A stretch of DNA of 64,000 bases from JAPOXR01 sp964291445 (GTDB lineage Bacteria; Pseudomonadota; Alphaproteobacteria; Rhodobacterales; Rhodobacteraceae): NCBI GenBank assembly GCA_964291445.2, contig OZ219862.1:248001-312000 (forward strand), read 5' to 3'. The position numbers were made by a program, and so were the translations under genes. The notes beneath the pieces were generated by a model that was not told where the DNA came from, made no database searches, and saw nothing but the letters and a program-made list of their open reading frames with translations. Of this stretch, positions 26,410-34,559 are shown piece by piece (position 1 is the first letter of the stretch; every line of letters begins with the position of its first letter).

Positions 26410-26861
26410 CTATCGGTGCCAATTTTGTCCATGAAGTTTCGAATTTTGTCACAATCGAAAGAAGGGTTCAACACTCCACCATTTCTGCATGTGTGAAGAC
26501 GTGACACCACGAGACTGCCCGACAATCAAATGCCGGGGCCAGGATATTGGCCGGTTCGGCCGTCCGATTTCGCCCTGACTGTCTGCTGGAATCTCCGGGT
26601 GTGCGGACGCAGGTAGATGCAGGGGGTGCGCAGCCGCCTTCTACCGGCTTGTTGGCACCTCTGGCCATGCGGGCGCGTGCAGGCGCATGCATTCTCTCAG
26701 ACAGCGATTTCCCCGCAGCCTCCGGCCGTGCGGGCGCGGGCAGGCGGGCGGATATCGACATCGGCGGGCGACTGGCAGGACATTTTTTGCTTTGCACTGG
26801 TATAGAATGTACATGGTCGGGAGCGGCCGACACCGGGCGGAAGCGGTTACGGAGTCTGGAC
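26410..26861. other. Intergenic region between deoR and the AsmA gene, holding GC-rich repeats
   Basis: About 450 bp without a convincing gene on either strand; the open frames across it are biased shadows. It contains the 61-bp-period repeat pair described separately (26658-26746), and probably the divergent promoters of deoR and the AsmA gene. Confidence 0.6.
26592..26746 (-). repeat. 61-bp-period repeat pair (plus a degenerate third copy), CRISPR-like
   Basis: A 28-bp element occurs at 26658-26685 and 26719-26746 with 25 of 28 positions identical (core TGCGGGCGCGTGCAGGCG versus TGCGGGCGCGGGCAGGCG) and exactly 61 bp start to start. A weaker copy (20 of 28) lies at 26592-26619, 66 bp away. 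Read on the minus strand the element begins CGCCTGCCCGCGCCCG, matching 14 of 16 positions of the first repeat of the array at 34299. Possible degraded type I-E-like CRISPR locus; GC-rich chance similarity is the alternative. Confidence 0.45.
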
Positions 26862-29800
26862 ATGGGATTGATCTTCAGGATCCTTGGTGCGTTGATCCTG
26901 GTCCTGGTCGTTGTCGTGGTGATGGTTGTCGGCCTGCTGGTTTTCCTGCCGGCAGAACAATATGCCGAAATTGCCGAACAGCGATTGGAGGCGGCCACCG
27001 GGAGGGATGTCCGCATCGAAGGCGAGGTGCGCCTGACATTGTGGCCCGAACTGGGATTTCGTACCGGTCCGGTTGCCATTGCCAACGCACCGTGGTCCGG
27101 GTCGGAGGTGATGTTCCGGGCCCAGGGGCTCGCAGTCGGAGTGGATCCCCGGACGGTGTTCGGCGGTGACTTGCGCATCACCGGAATGGAGGCGACGGGT
27201 CCGGAGATCCTGTTCGAGATCGCGGAAGACGGGCGCAACAACTGGGATTTCGGCGGCGATGCCTCGGCAGAGGGCGTGGCGGTGGCCGGCCTTCCCGGCT
27301 CGGAACCGAGAACATTCACCCTTGAGGAAGCGGCTATCTCCGACGGCCAAATCGTCGTTGTCGATCACGGAGCAGGCAGCCGCGTCGAGTTGTCCGGGCT
27401 GAATCTCCGCCTGACCATTCCGGATTTGCGCGGCATCGCCGATGTCGAGATGTCGGCAGAATTGAACGGCAGGGCCTTCTCGGTCGCCGGTACCATTCGC
27501 GATATCGCCGCCCTGGCAGGTCGACAGGTCGTGCCGGTCAGGATCGATGCCACCGTGGCCGGTGGCCGGTTTGCCCTGGACGGGATGGCCGGGTTTGGCC
27601 CGCTGCGAATGGATGGCGGCCTTGATGCCGATATCACCGACCTGTCATCAGTCTTGAAAATCGCCGGCATCAAGATGCTGCCACTGCCGGACCCATTCGC
27701 CCGGGAGATGTCGCTGACCGGCAAGGTTACACTCGACGATGCCGGCACCGTTCTGGTTCGTGACGGCACGATGACCTTGCGGCCAGGCGCGGATGATGCC
27801 CGCATCGACGTGACCGGCATCAGTGCCGACATGCATCCTCCCGGCCCCGATGGGTCAGCGGCGCTGGCATTCACCGCCAGGATGAATGGTCAGGAGGTCT
27901 CTCTTACCGGCACTGCTGGCATTGCTGCCGACATCGCCGGCGGTCAACCGGTTCCATTGACCTTCGATCTTGCTATTGCTGGCAATTCGGCCCAACTCGA
28001 TGGGAGTGCCGGATGGGGTCCACTGGGTGTAGATGGCCGGTTCGAGATGCGGATTGGTGATGTCGAGGCGCTCGAATCGGTGTCGGGAATCGAACTCGAT
28101 GACCTGCGGCAGGTGATAGGCGAGCGGGCGCAAATCAGTGGCAACATGGCCTATTCCGACCAGGATGGGCTAGAACTTGCCGGTCTCGTGATTGGTTATG
28201 ACGGCCCGCCGGGTACGACCCGCCGGCAATTCGCCGATGTCGATCTTCGACTTCGACTGCCGGATGCCGATGGCCGGACCGGGTTCGAACTCCGGTTGCC
28301 GGCCAATGGCCGGCACCTCCAGGCCAGTGGCAATTTTGGAGGCCTTGCCGGCGGCAAGGTTCCGGTCGTTGCCGATATTGCCGCCGCCGGCAACCGGGCC
28401 AGGCTGGAGATCGATGTCGGCCTGGCTCCCCTTACCGTCAACGGAAAGATACGTGCCGGGATTGCCGACCTGGCCTCGCTCCTGGCGATGGCGGGTCAGG
28501 AGGCGCCAGGGCTGTCGGGTCTGCCCGGCGGCCAACTGGCGCTGGAGGGAAGGATTTCGTTGACCGAAACCGGCCTGCTCATGCTGGAAGATGGCCTGAT
28601 TGCCCTTGGCAAGGACCCGGAGCCTGCCAAGCTGACCAAGGTCAGTTTCAGCCTGCTGTTGCCGGAATCGGACGGGATGGCCGGGGTTGAGCTCGTGGCC
28701 ATGCTGAACGGGGAAGCCTTGACCATCGGTGGCTCGGCCAGCGATCTCGGCGCTCTCATCGACAGGTCGGGGACCGGCGTTTCACTCCATGCTGCCCTCG
28801 GCGATAACAGGATCAGCCTTGAAGGTGAAGCCAGCCTGGCCCCGCTTACCGTGCGGGGCGACCTGAAGGCAGATATCGGGGATGCGGCGACGATTTTTGC
28901 CACGTTGGGCAGGAAGGCGCCTGCCCTCCTCGAGGATGGCATCACCGCCAGTGGTCAATTCCTGATTGACGCTACCGGCAGGCTTGCCCTGGGCGGAGGG
29001 TTGTTTCGCTTCGGCGACAACGTGATCAGGGGTGATGTCGTCCTCGAGCCCGGAAAACGCTCCAGTCTGACCGCAATTCTTGTCGGCGATACGCTTGATC
29101 TTGCCGCCTACGGCGCCGACGACAGGGTCACCGACGATACAGGCCATGGCCGCGGCTCCGGCTGGTCGGATGACCTGATTGACGTGCATTGGCTGCAGGC
29201 GATCGACGCGCGAATCGTGTTGTCGCTTGGAAAGCTGGTGCTGGATGGCGTTGACGCCACTTCGGTTCGGACCACCACCCTCCTCGATTCCGGACGCGCA
29301 GTGACCGAGATTGACCAGTTGTCAATATTTGGCGGGTCCGTTGGCGGGGAGTTCGTGGTCAACAGCCGCGGCGGCCTGTCGGTGCGGGCAAATCTCCAGG
29401 GTCAGAATCTCGATATTGGCCGCATTCTGGCAGCGCTGGCCGACTATCACCGCCTGGCGGCACGGGGAGATCTCGAATTCAGCCTGCTTGGCGTGGGCAA
29501 TTCTGAAGTTGAGATCATGAACTCGCTGTCCGGTCAGGTTGCCATGCGCCTCGGACCGGGGCGGGTCCGGGGCCTGGACGTGGAGGCAATACTTCGTGAC
29601 CTGGACCTTGGCAGCCTTGGCGAAGGGCGCCAGACCGAGTTTGACCGGGTCGAGGCCAGCATGGCTGTCAATGGCGGGGTTGCAACCGGTGACGACCTGG
29701 TCCTCGCGGCACCAAACCTGCTGGTATCAGGTGATGGGCACATCGGACTTGGCGCCCGGACGATAGATTACCGGGTCTTGACCTCGCTGCTCGACGAGAA

Positions 29801-30074
29801 TTCCCAGACCGAACGGTCGGTACCGTTGACGATCAGGGGGAGCTGGGCAGATCCGAAAGTCCGGCTTGACGTGGCCGGGATTATCGAACGGGATCTGCTC
29901 AGCAGGCTGCCGGAGGTTGAGGACCGGGCAAGGGAGGCGGTGGAGCGCAAGATCGCCGAGGAGGTGGGAAGTGCAATCGGCAAGGTCGAGGAACAGATCG
30001 AAGACGCCCTGGTCGAGGAGTTGAAGGACCGGGTGGGAGAAAGCCTGTTGAATTTTCTTGGCTCCGGCAACTGA
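26862..30074 (+). CDS. Large AsmA-family protein with four internal repeats
   Basis: 1070 residues from the ATG at 26862, which has GGAG 7 bp upstream and opens with a membrane anchor (FRILGALILVLVVVVVMVVG). The rest is mostly beta strands and ends with an AsmA C-terminal domain (ARGDLEFSLLGVGNSEVEIM, SLSGQVAMRLGPGRVRGLDV). Four related segments with the pattern xLxGxxGxGPLxVxG recur at about residues 237, 377, 513 and 651, a spacing near 137. AsmA/TamB-like proteins span the envelope and are implicated in lipid transport to or homeostasis of the outer membrane. The last 50 residues are helical and charged. Confidence 0.88.
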   Translation: MGLIFRILGALILVLVVVVVMVVGLLVFLPAEQYAEIAEQRLEAATGRDVRIEGEVRLTLWPELGFRTGPVAIANAPWSGSEVMFRAQGLAVGVDPRTVFGGDLRITGMEATGPEILFEIAEDGRNNWDFGGDASAEGVAVAGLPGSEPRTFTLEEAAISDGQIVVVDHGAGSRVELSGLNLRLTIPDLRGIADVEMSAELNGRAFSVAGTIRDIAALAGRQVVPVRIDATVAGGRFALDGMAGFGPLRMDGGLDADITDLSSVLKIAGIKMLPLPDPFAREMSLTGKVTLDDAGTVLVRDGTMTLRPGADDARIDVTGISADMHPPGPDGSAALAFTARMNGQEVSLTGTAGIAADIAGGQPVPLTFDLAIAGNSAQLDGSAGWGPLGVDGRFEMRIGDVEALESVSGIELDDLRQVIGERAQISGNMAYSDQDGLELAGLVIGYDGPPGTTRRQFADVDLRLRLPDADGRTGFELRLPANGRHLQASGNFGGLAGGKVPVVADIAAAGNRARLEIDVGLAPLTVNGKIRAGIADLASLLAMAGQEAPGLSGLPGGQLALEGRISLTETGLLMLEDGLIALGKDPEPAKLTKVSFSLLLPESDGMAGVELVAMLNGEALTIGGSASDLGALIDRSGTGVSLHAALGDNRISLEGEASLAPLTVRGDLKADIGDAATIFATLGRKAPALLEDGITASGQFLIDATGRLALGGGLFRFGDNVIRGDVVLEPGKRSSLTAILVGDTLDLAAYGADDRVTDDTGHGRGSGWSDDLIDVHWLQAIDARIVLSLGKLVLDGVDATSVRTTTLLDSGRAVTEIDQLSIFGGSVGGEFVVNSRGGLSVRANLQGQNLDIGRILAALADYHRLAARGDLEFSLLGVGNSEVEIMNSLSGQVAMRLGPGRVRGLDVEAILRDLDLGSLGEGRQTEFDRVEASMAVNGGVATGDDLVLAAPNLLVSGDGHIGLGARTIDYRVLTSLLDENSQTERSVPLTIRGSWADPKVRLDVAGIIERDLLSRLPEVEDRAREAVERKIAEEVGSAIGKVEEQIEDALVEELKDRVGESLLNFLGSGN

Positions 30075-30076
30075 TT

Positions 30077-30209
30077 CACCCCGGCGGACGCAACCAGCCT
30101 GAAGGCAAGGAGGATGGGAGCCTCTGCTGGTCACCCGGTGGACGCAACCAGCCTGAGGGCAATGACGGGGGGCCGGCGGGTCGCCCGGTTACTGCAACCA
30201 CCGGCCTGA
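30077..30209. repeat. Short intergenic tandem repeat, about 2.5 copies
   Basis: CACCCGGTGGACGCAACCAG plus CCTGAGGGCAA at 30132-30162 repeats an almost identical element at 30077-30108 (28 of 31 positions), about 54 bp apart. A third degenerate copy (CCCGGTTACTGCAACCACC) follows 50 bp later. It fills the gap between the converging AsmA and mltG genes. Spacing is too short and irregular for a CRISPR; more like a spreading intergenic element. Confidence 0.7.
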
Positions 30210-30236
30210 TTGTCGTGAATGTCGCTGCCAGGGCGT

Positions 30237-31388
30237 TCAATTCTTGCGAGCCGCCTCGATTTTTCGCCACGCCCGCACATTCTTCCGGTGTTCGTCATAG
30301 GATGTGGCGAAGGCATGCCCGCCCTGCCCGTCAGCGACAAAATACAGGTAGTCGGATTGTGCCGGATTCAACGCCGCCCTGATGGCATCGCGGCCGGGAT
30401 TGGCTATGGGTGTTGGCGGCAGACCGGCCTGCTTGTAGGTATTGTACGGACCATCGCGCTCAAGTTCGCTCTTGCGCAGCCCGCGTCCCAATGGCCGCTT
30501 GCCACCGGTAATTCCGTAGATGACACTCGGATCCGTTTGCAGCAGCATCGACCGGTTCAACCGGTTCACGAATACCGACGACACCAGTTCACGCTCGCTG
30601 TCGATCGAGGTTTCCTTCTCGATGATCGAGGCCAGGACAAGCGCCTGTTCCGGGGTGGAAATCGGCAGATTGGCAGCCCGGTTTTGCCACTCGGCATCCA
30701 GGTGGGATTGCTGCCGCTCCAGCATGCGCCGCACCAGTTGGTCGCGCCCGGAGCCGCGCTTGACCTCGTAGGTATCCGGCGCCAGTGATCCCTCGGGCGG
30801 AACCTCAACCAGTTCACCCTGCAGGAACTCTGCCGCCTTCAGCGCCTCGACGATCTGCCAGCTTGTCAGCCCCTCGGGAACCGCCACCCGCCATCCCGAG
30901 GGAACTCCGGAGCCCGAGAGCGACGTGTATTGTGCCGGTGGAACCTCGCCGGCGGTGAAGCGGACGACCTCCCTGACCTCCCCGCCTCCCGGCTTCCGTT
31001 CATGTACCAGCGTGGTTCCGGTTTCGGCAGAAAGGCGGTAGGTCACGAGGAACTGGTCGGTGACTGCCGACGCATCGGTGATCAGCGCCAGGATCCCCTC
31101 CATCGAGGCATGCGCCGGGATCTCGTAATTGCCGAATTTCAGGAGCCCGTTCTGGTCGTTGATCCTTGCACCGAGGGAAAAAATCAGCTGGCTGGAAATC
31201 AGCCCGCTATCGGCAAGATCCGAAGCGACCCGGTTGAACGAGGCACCGCGTTCAATGAAGAAATAGCTGGCCTCCGTCGATGGCCCGGGACGGTAGAATT
31301 GCCGTTCACCATATTTCCACAGGCCGTATGCGGAGCCAGCCGCCACCAGCGCCAGCGCCAGGACGATCAACAACAGCCTGCGGATCAT
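30237..31388 (-). CDS. mltG: Endolytic murein transglycosylase MltG (YceG-like)
   Basis: 383 residues. N-terminal membrane helix (LLLIVLALALVAAGSAYGLW) followed by the periplasmic YceG domain. The catalytic Glu lies in LVLASIIEKETSI, and the conserved LQTDPSVIYG and NTYKQAGLPPTPIANPG follow. It cleaves nascent peptidoglycan strands to end their elongation. Its start overlaps the fabF stop by 4 bp, the conserved fabF-mltG order. Confidence 0.95.
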   Translation of the reverse strand: MIRRLLLIVLALALVAAGSAYGLWKYGERQFYRPGPSTEASYFFIERGASFNRVASDLADSGLISSQLIFSLGARINDQNGLLKFGNYEIPAHASMEGILALITDASAVTDQFLVTYRLSAETGTTLVHERKPGGGEVREVVRFTAGEVPPAQYTSLSGSGVPSGWRVAVPEGLTSWQIVEALKAAEFLQGELVEVPPEGSLAPDTYEVKRGSGRDQLVRRMLERQQSHLDAEWQNRAANLPISTPEQALVLASIIEKETSIDSERELVSSVFVNRLNRSMLLQTDPSVIYGITGGKRPLGRGLRKSELERDGPYNTYKQAGLPPTPIANPGRDAIRAALNPAQSDYLYFVADGQGGHAFATSYDEHRKNVRAWRKIEAARKN

Positions 31389-32647
31389 GCAGTTCCCATC
31401 CGTGCAAAGGCCAGGCAGGCATTCGAGCCGCCAAAGCCAAAGGAGTTCGACAGCGCCAGGTCGATCCGCCGATGCTTCGCCTTGTTGGCGGCAAGATCGT
31501 AGCTGCTGTCCACGGCCGGATGGTCAAGGTTGATCGTGGGCGGTGCCACCTGGTCGCGAATGGCCAGGATGCAGAAGATGGCTTCCACCGCACCGGCAGC
31601 GCCCAGCAGGTGACCGATGGACGACTTGGTCGATGAAATCGTCACATTCTCCAGGGACGGGCCGAGAAGACGGGAAATGGCCGACAATTCGATGGTGTCG
31701 GCCGATGTCGATGTCCCATGCGCATTGATGTAGCCGATATCAGCGGCTGGCCGGCCGGCATATTCCAGGGCCATGCGCATTGCCCGGAAGCCGCCTTCGC
31801 CATCCTCTGCCGGCATGGTGATATGCGATGCATCTCCCGATAGCCCGTACCCGGTCAACTCGGCATGGATCTCGGCACCGCGGCGCAGCGCATGGTCCAT
31901 TTCCTCCAGCACCACAATACCGGCCCCTTCGCCCATCACGAAGCCGTCGCGGTCGACGTCAAACGGCCTGCTGGCCCGCTCCGGTTGCTCCCGCCACTTG
32001 GTGGACAGTGCCCTGCAGGCATTGAATCCGGCCAGGCCGATCTCGGAAATCGGGCTCTCGGCGCCGCCGGCGATCATGACATCGGCGTCACCGCGCTCGA
32101 TGATACGGCCGGCATCGCCGATGGCGTGGGCGCCGGTGGCGCAGGCGGTGGCCACCGCATGATTGGGACCCTTGAAGCCGTGGCGGATTGAAATCTGGCC
32201 GGATGCCAGGTTGATCAGCGCCCCGGGAATGAAGAACGGCGAGATTCGGCGCGGCCCCTTTTCCTGCAGCAGGCGCGCCGTCGATGCGATCGATGCCAGG
32301 CCGCCAATCCCCGAACCGACAATGACGCCGGTCCTTTCGGCGGCGCTTCCGTTGGCCGCATCCAGGCCGGCATCGCTGACCGCCATGTCGGCGGCGGCGA
32401 TGGCATAGAGGATGAAATCGTCAACCTTTCTCTGCTCCCTGGCCTCCATCCATCTTCCAGCATCAAAGCATCCCTCTGCGTCGCCGACCGGGATTTCACA
32501 GGCGTAGTTGGTTGCCAGATGCGAGGCATCGAAGCGACTTACGGTTGCGGCGGCCGAATGACCGGCCAGCAACCGTGACCAGGTCGGCTCGATCCCGCTT
32601 CCGAGAGGGGTGACCGCACCCAAACCGGTAACCACGACCCGTCGCAT
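31385..32647 (-). CDS. fabF: 3-oxoacyl-ACP synthase II
   Basis: 420 residues. Condensing enzyme with the active-site Cys in AVATACATGAHAIGDA and the two His residues in INAHGTSTSADTIE and KSSIGHLLGAAGAVEA. It elongates fatty acids from malonyl-ACP. It sits between acpP and mltG as in most alphaproteobacteria, but a HisA-like gene is interposed before acpP, 81 bp upstream. Confidence 0.97.
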   Translation of the reverse strand: MRRVVVTGLGAVTPLGSGIEPTWSRLLAGHSAAATVSRFDASHLATNYACEIPVGDAEGCFDAGRWMEAREQRKVDDFILYAIAAADMAVSDAGLDAANGSAAERTGVIVGSGIGGLASIASTARLLQEKGPRRISPFFIPGALINLASGQISIRHGFKGPNHAVATACATGAHAIGDAGRIIERGDADVMIAGGAESPISEIGLAGFNACRALSTKWREQPERASRPFDVDRDGFVMGEGAGIVVLEEMDHALRRGAEIHAELTGYGLSGDASHITMPAEDGEGGFRAMRMALEYAGRPAADIGYINAHGTSTSADTIELSAISRLLGPSLENVTISSTKSSIGHLLGAAGAVEAIFCILAIRDQVAPPTINLDHPAVDSSYDLAANKAKHRRIDLALSNSFGFGGSNACLAFARMGTA

Positions 32648-32728
32648 TAGCCGGCCCCGTGCATCCTGGACCGTTCGGCACGCAGAACTGCCGGCAACAC
32701 TTCCCGGCAGGCGCAGGAGATTTCCCGG

Positions 32729-33490
32729 TCAGGCCTGGCCATCAGTGCTCGACCGTATTCCGTGGGGACGCGCCAGGGGCAGCGCCGCCGCCAACGCATC
32801 CTCGATATCGATTGTCCGGTTGTAGAGTGCGGTTCCGATCAAGGCCGCCTCGACATTGGGAATTCGCCTGAGGCGCCGAATGTCCTCGACATTCCTGACC
32901 ACGCCGCTGGCGATCACCGGCGTCCGGGTCAGCTTCGACAGCGATTTGAGCAGCGAAAGCGAGCTGTGCCGGTTCTCGATATTGGAGTCGATATCGGTAA
33001 TCATGATCGCAGCGAGCGGCGTGCCGCGGTATTCCCTGATCAGCCGTTCCGGCGAAATCGCGCTTGGCTCATTCCAGCCATGGATCATGACCGAGCCCTG
33101 GTAGACGTCGACGGCGACCACGATCTGGTCCGGATGCAACTTGGCCGCTGCACGAACAAGGTCGGGTTGCAATGCGGCAATGGTGCCGACCACGATCCTT
33201 CCGGTGCCCAAATCGGCCCATTCGTGGATGGCGTCGAGTGTCCTGATGCCGCCTGCCAGCTGGACTGGAATTCCGACATGACGGATCATGTCGATGACCA
33301 GTTCACGGTTGATGTCGGACCGGCGAATGGCATCGATGTCGGTCAGGTGCATCCAACTGGCCCCGCCAGCGGCAAACTCTCGGCCCTTTTCGATCGGATC
33401 GATATGCCAGACCATCGGGTCTTCGATGCGCCCCCGGCGCAGGCTGACGCATTTGCCGCCGATAACTTCCATGCTGGGTATGACGATCAC
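32729..33490 (-). CDS. HisA-like TIM-barrel protein (divergent paralogue)
   Basis: 253 residues aligned end to end with the histidine-pathway isomerase HisA. Conserved features are HLTDIDAI, QLAGGIRTLD, VVGTIAALQP, VVAVDVYQG (Asp128, matching the catalytic Asp127/129) and TPVIASGVV. However, the catalytic Asp8 is Glu (IPSMEVIGGK), and the second phosphate-binding GG of ASGG is replaced by GV. No his genes are nearby; it stands between acpP and fabF. It may be a paralogue with altered substrate, or a HisA adapted to Glu8. I would not call it hisA on this evidence. Confidence 0.8.
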   Translation of the reverse strand: MIVIPSMEVIGGKCVSLRRGRIEDPMVWHIDPIEKGREFAAGGASWMHLTDIDAIRRSDINRELVIDMIRHVGIPVQLAGGIRTLDAIHEWADLGTGRIVVGTIAALQPDLVRAAAKLHPDQIVVAVDVYQGSVMIHGWNEPSAISPERLIREYRGTPLAAIMITDIDSNIENRHSSLSLLKSLSKLTRTPVIASGVVRNVEDIRRLRRIPNVEAALIGTALYNRTIDIEDALAAALPLARPHGIRSSTDGQA

Positions 33491-33794
33491 GGCAATCTAC
33501 TCCGATCAGTTACGTCGGGAACCGGCGGATCCCGGGGTCGGATTCCTGCTACATCACAATCCCGATCCAAGTTCACGCAGGAAAGTCAGCCACGGCCAGA
33601 CAGCAGGGGTTGTGGCCGGGAAACAAGGGCCGAATCCTCACCCGGTTCATGAGGCTCCCCGGCAAGGCATTGGACAGGTGGCCGGTCTTGGCAAATCCGG
33701 CCATTCTTGCCGATGTGGTCAGTTGACAGATCAGGCCTGCGGGCACGGGAGCCGGAACGAGATCACGGATTTGCGGCGCAAGCCGCCGACCGCC
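33491..33794. other. Intergenic region between the HisA-like gene and acpP
   Basis: 304 bp with no convincing open frame. Short GC-rich dyads are present, but no clear terminator or repeat was identified. It probably holds the 3' end of the acpP message and the promoter of the HisA-like/fabF/mltG transcript. Confidence 0.5.
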
Positions 33795-34031
33795 TCAGGA
33801 CGTGGCCTTGGAAATGAACTTGACCGCATCGCCGAAGGAGTTGATTGATTCTGCATCTTCATCCTTGATGTCGATCCCGAATTCCTCCTCGAAAGCCATT
33901 ACCAGTTCAACGGTATCAAGGCTGTCGGCACCCAGATCGCCGATAAAGGATGCCGATTCGACGACCTTGTCCTCTTCGACTCCCAAATGCTCGACAACGA
34001 TTTTCCTGACCCGATCTGCTATGTCACTCAT
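33795..34031 (-). CDS. acpP: Acyl carrier protein
   Basis: 78 residues, acidic. The phosphopantetheine attachment Ser37 lies in DLGADSLDTVELVMAFEEEF, the invariant ACP motif. It carries growing fatty acyl chains. AGGAAACAGG lies before the start. A separate promoter candidate lies at 34203-34232 upstream of it. Identification certain. Confidence 0.98.
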   Translation of the reverse strand: MSDIADRVRKIVVEHLGVEEDKVVESASFIGDLGADSLDTVELVMAFEEEFGIDIKDEDAESINSFGDAVKFISKATS

Positions 34032-34202
34032 GCCTGTTTCCTATTCCTTGCAGGGTTTGCCTGCTGTTTCAGTAACACATCCAAAGACATGCATTTACCT
34101 GTTTTCCCCGGAAGGGGTCCAATCAGCCCTATCCCTGGAAAAAGCACGTCCGACATACCAGCCGTAACCGGATCTGATCGCCATTCCAGTCCTGGAAGGC
34201 GG

Positions 34203-34232
34203 CTTATATCACAGAGCGGAAAAAATTCGCAA
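34203..34232 (-). promoter_or_regulatory. Candidate acpP promoter
   Basis: On the minus strand TTGCGA (34232-34227) and TATAAG (34208-34203) are separated by 18 bp, a good sigma-70 match in a locally AT-rich stretch. It would start acpP mRNA about 165 nt before the gene. It lies between the 61-bp-period repeat array and acpP. Confidence 0.6.
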
Positions 34233-34298
34233 GATCGCCCGACCTCCGAAGGTGGACAGGCTCGGACAGCAACCGGCGACCCGACCAGGACCTGCCAT

Positions 34299-34510
34299 CG
34301 ACTCCCCGCGCCCGAGGCTCAATGGGCGCAGGAGCTTCTCGACGACGCCGTCATGACATCGACTTCCCGCGAGCGAGGCTCAATGGGCAGTAAGCGACGT
34401 GGTGTGCCACCATCCCCTACCGACTTCCCGCGAGCGAGGCTCAATGGGCCGGGGTCGGTCACGATCAGGGGCCGCCGCAATCGACTCCCCGCAAGCGAGC
34501 CGCAATCGAA
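34299..34510 (+). CRISPR. Four-repeat array with type I-E geometry (29-nt repeats, 32-nt spacers)
   Basis: Repeats start at 34299, 34360, 34421 and 34482, each exactly 61 bp apart: 29-nt repeats and three different 32-nt spacers. Repeats 2 and 3 are identical (CGACTTCCCGCGAGCGAGG plus CTCAATGGGC). Repeat 1 differs at 3 positions and repeat 4 at 7, mostly at its 3' end, as expected of a leader-distal terminal repeat. The segment TCCCCGCGCC of repeat 1 matches, in register, the E. coli type I-E repeat. The partial dyad CCCCGC-GA-GCGAGG has one mismatch. No cas genes are in the window. It lies between fabG and the acpP promoter. It may be an orphan or relic array; an ordinary intergenic repeat remains possible. 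Confidence 0.65.
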
Positions 34511-34559
34511 TATTTTCACGTCCTGGCGTGGCTCGTGTCCGCAATCCCTGTTCACCGGC

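Larger units (their letters stand above)
34032..34559. other. Long fabG-acpP intergenic region
   Basis: 528 bp where related genomes usually have a short gap. It contains the acpP promoter candidate (34203-34232), an AT-rich stretch around 34205-34232 that could double as a leader, and the 61-bp-period array (34299-34510). No protein-coding frame is credible here; the long + strand frame across it is antisense to fabG and fabD. Confidence 0.6.

Noticed and set aside
30077..30209. CRISPR interpretation of the AsmA-mltG repeat
   Set aside because: Spacing is 50-54 bp and irregular, spacers would be about 20 bp, and copies degrade quickly; treated as a plain intergenic repeat.
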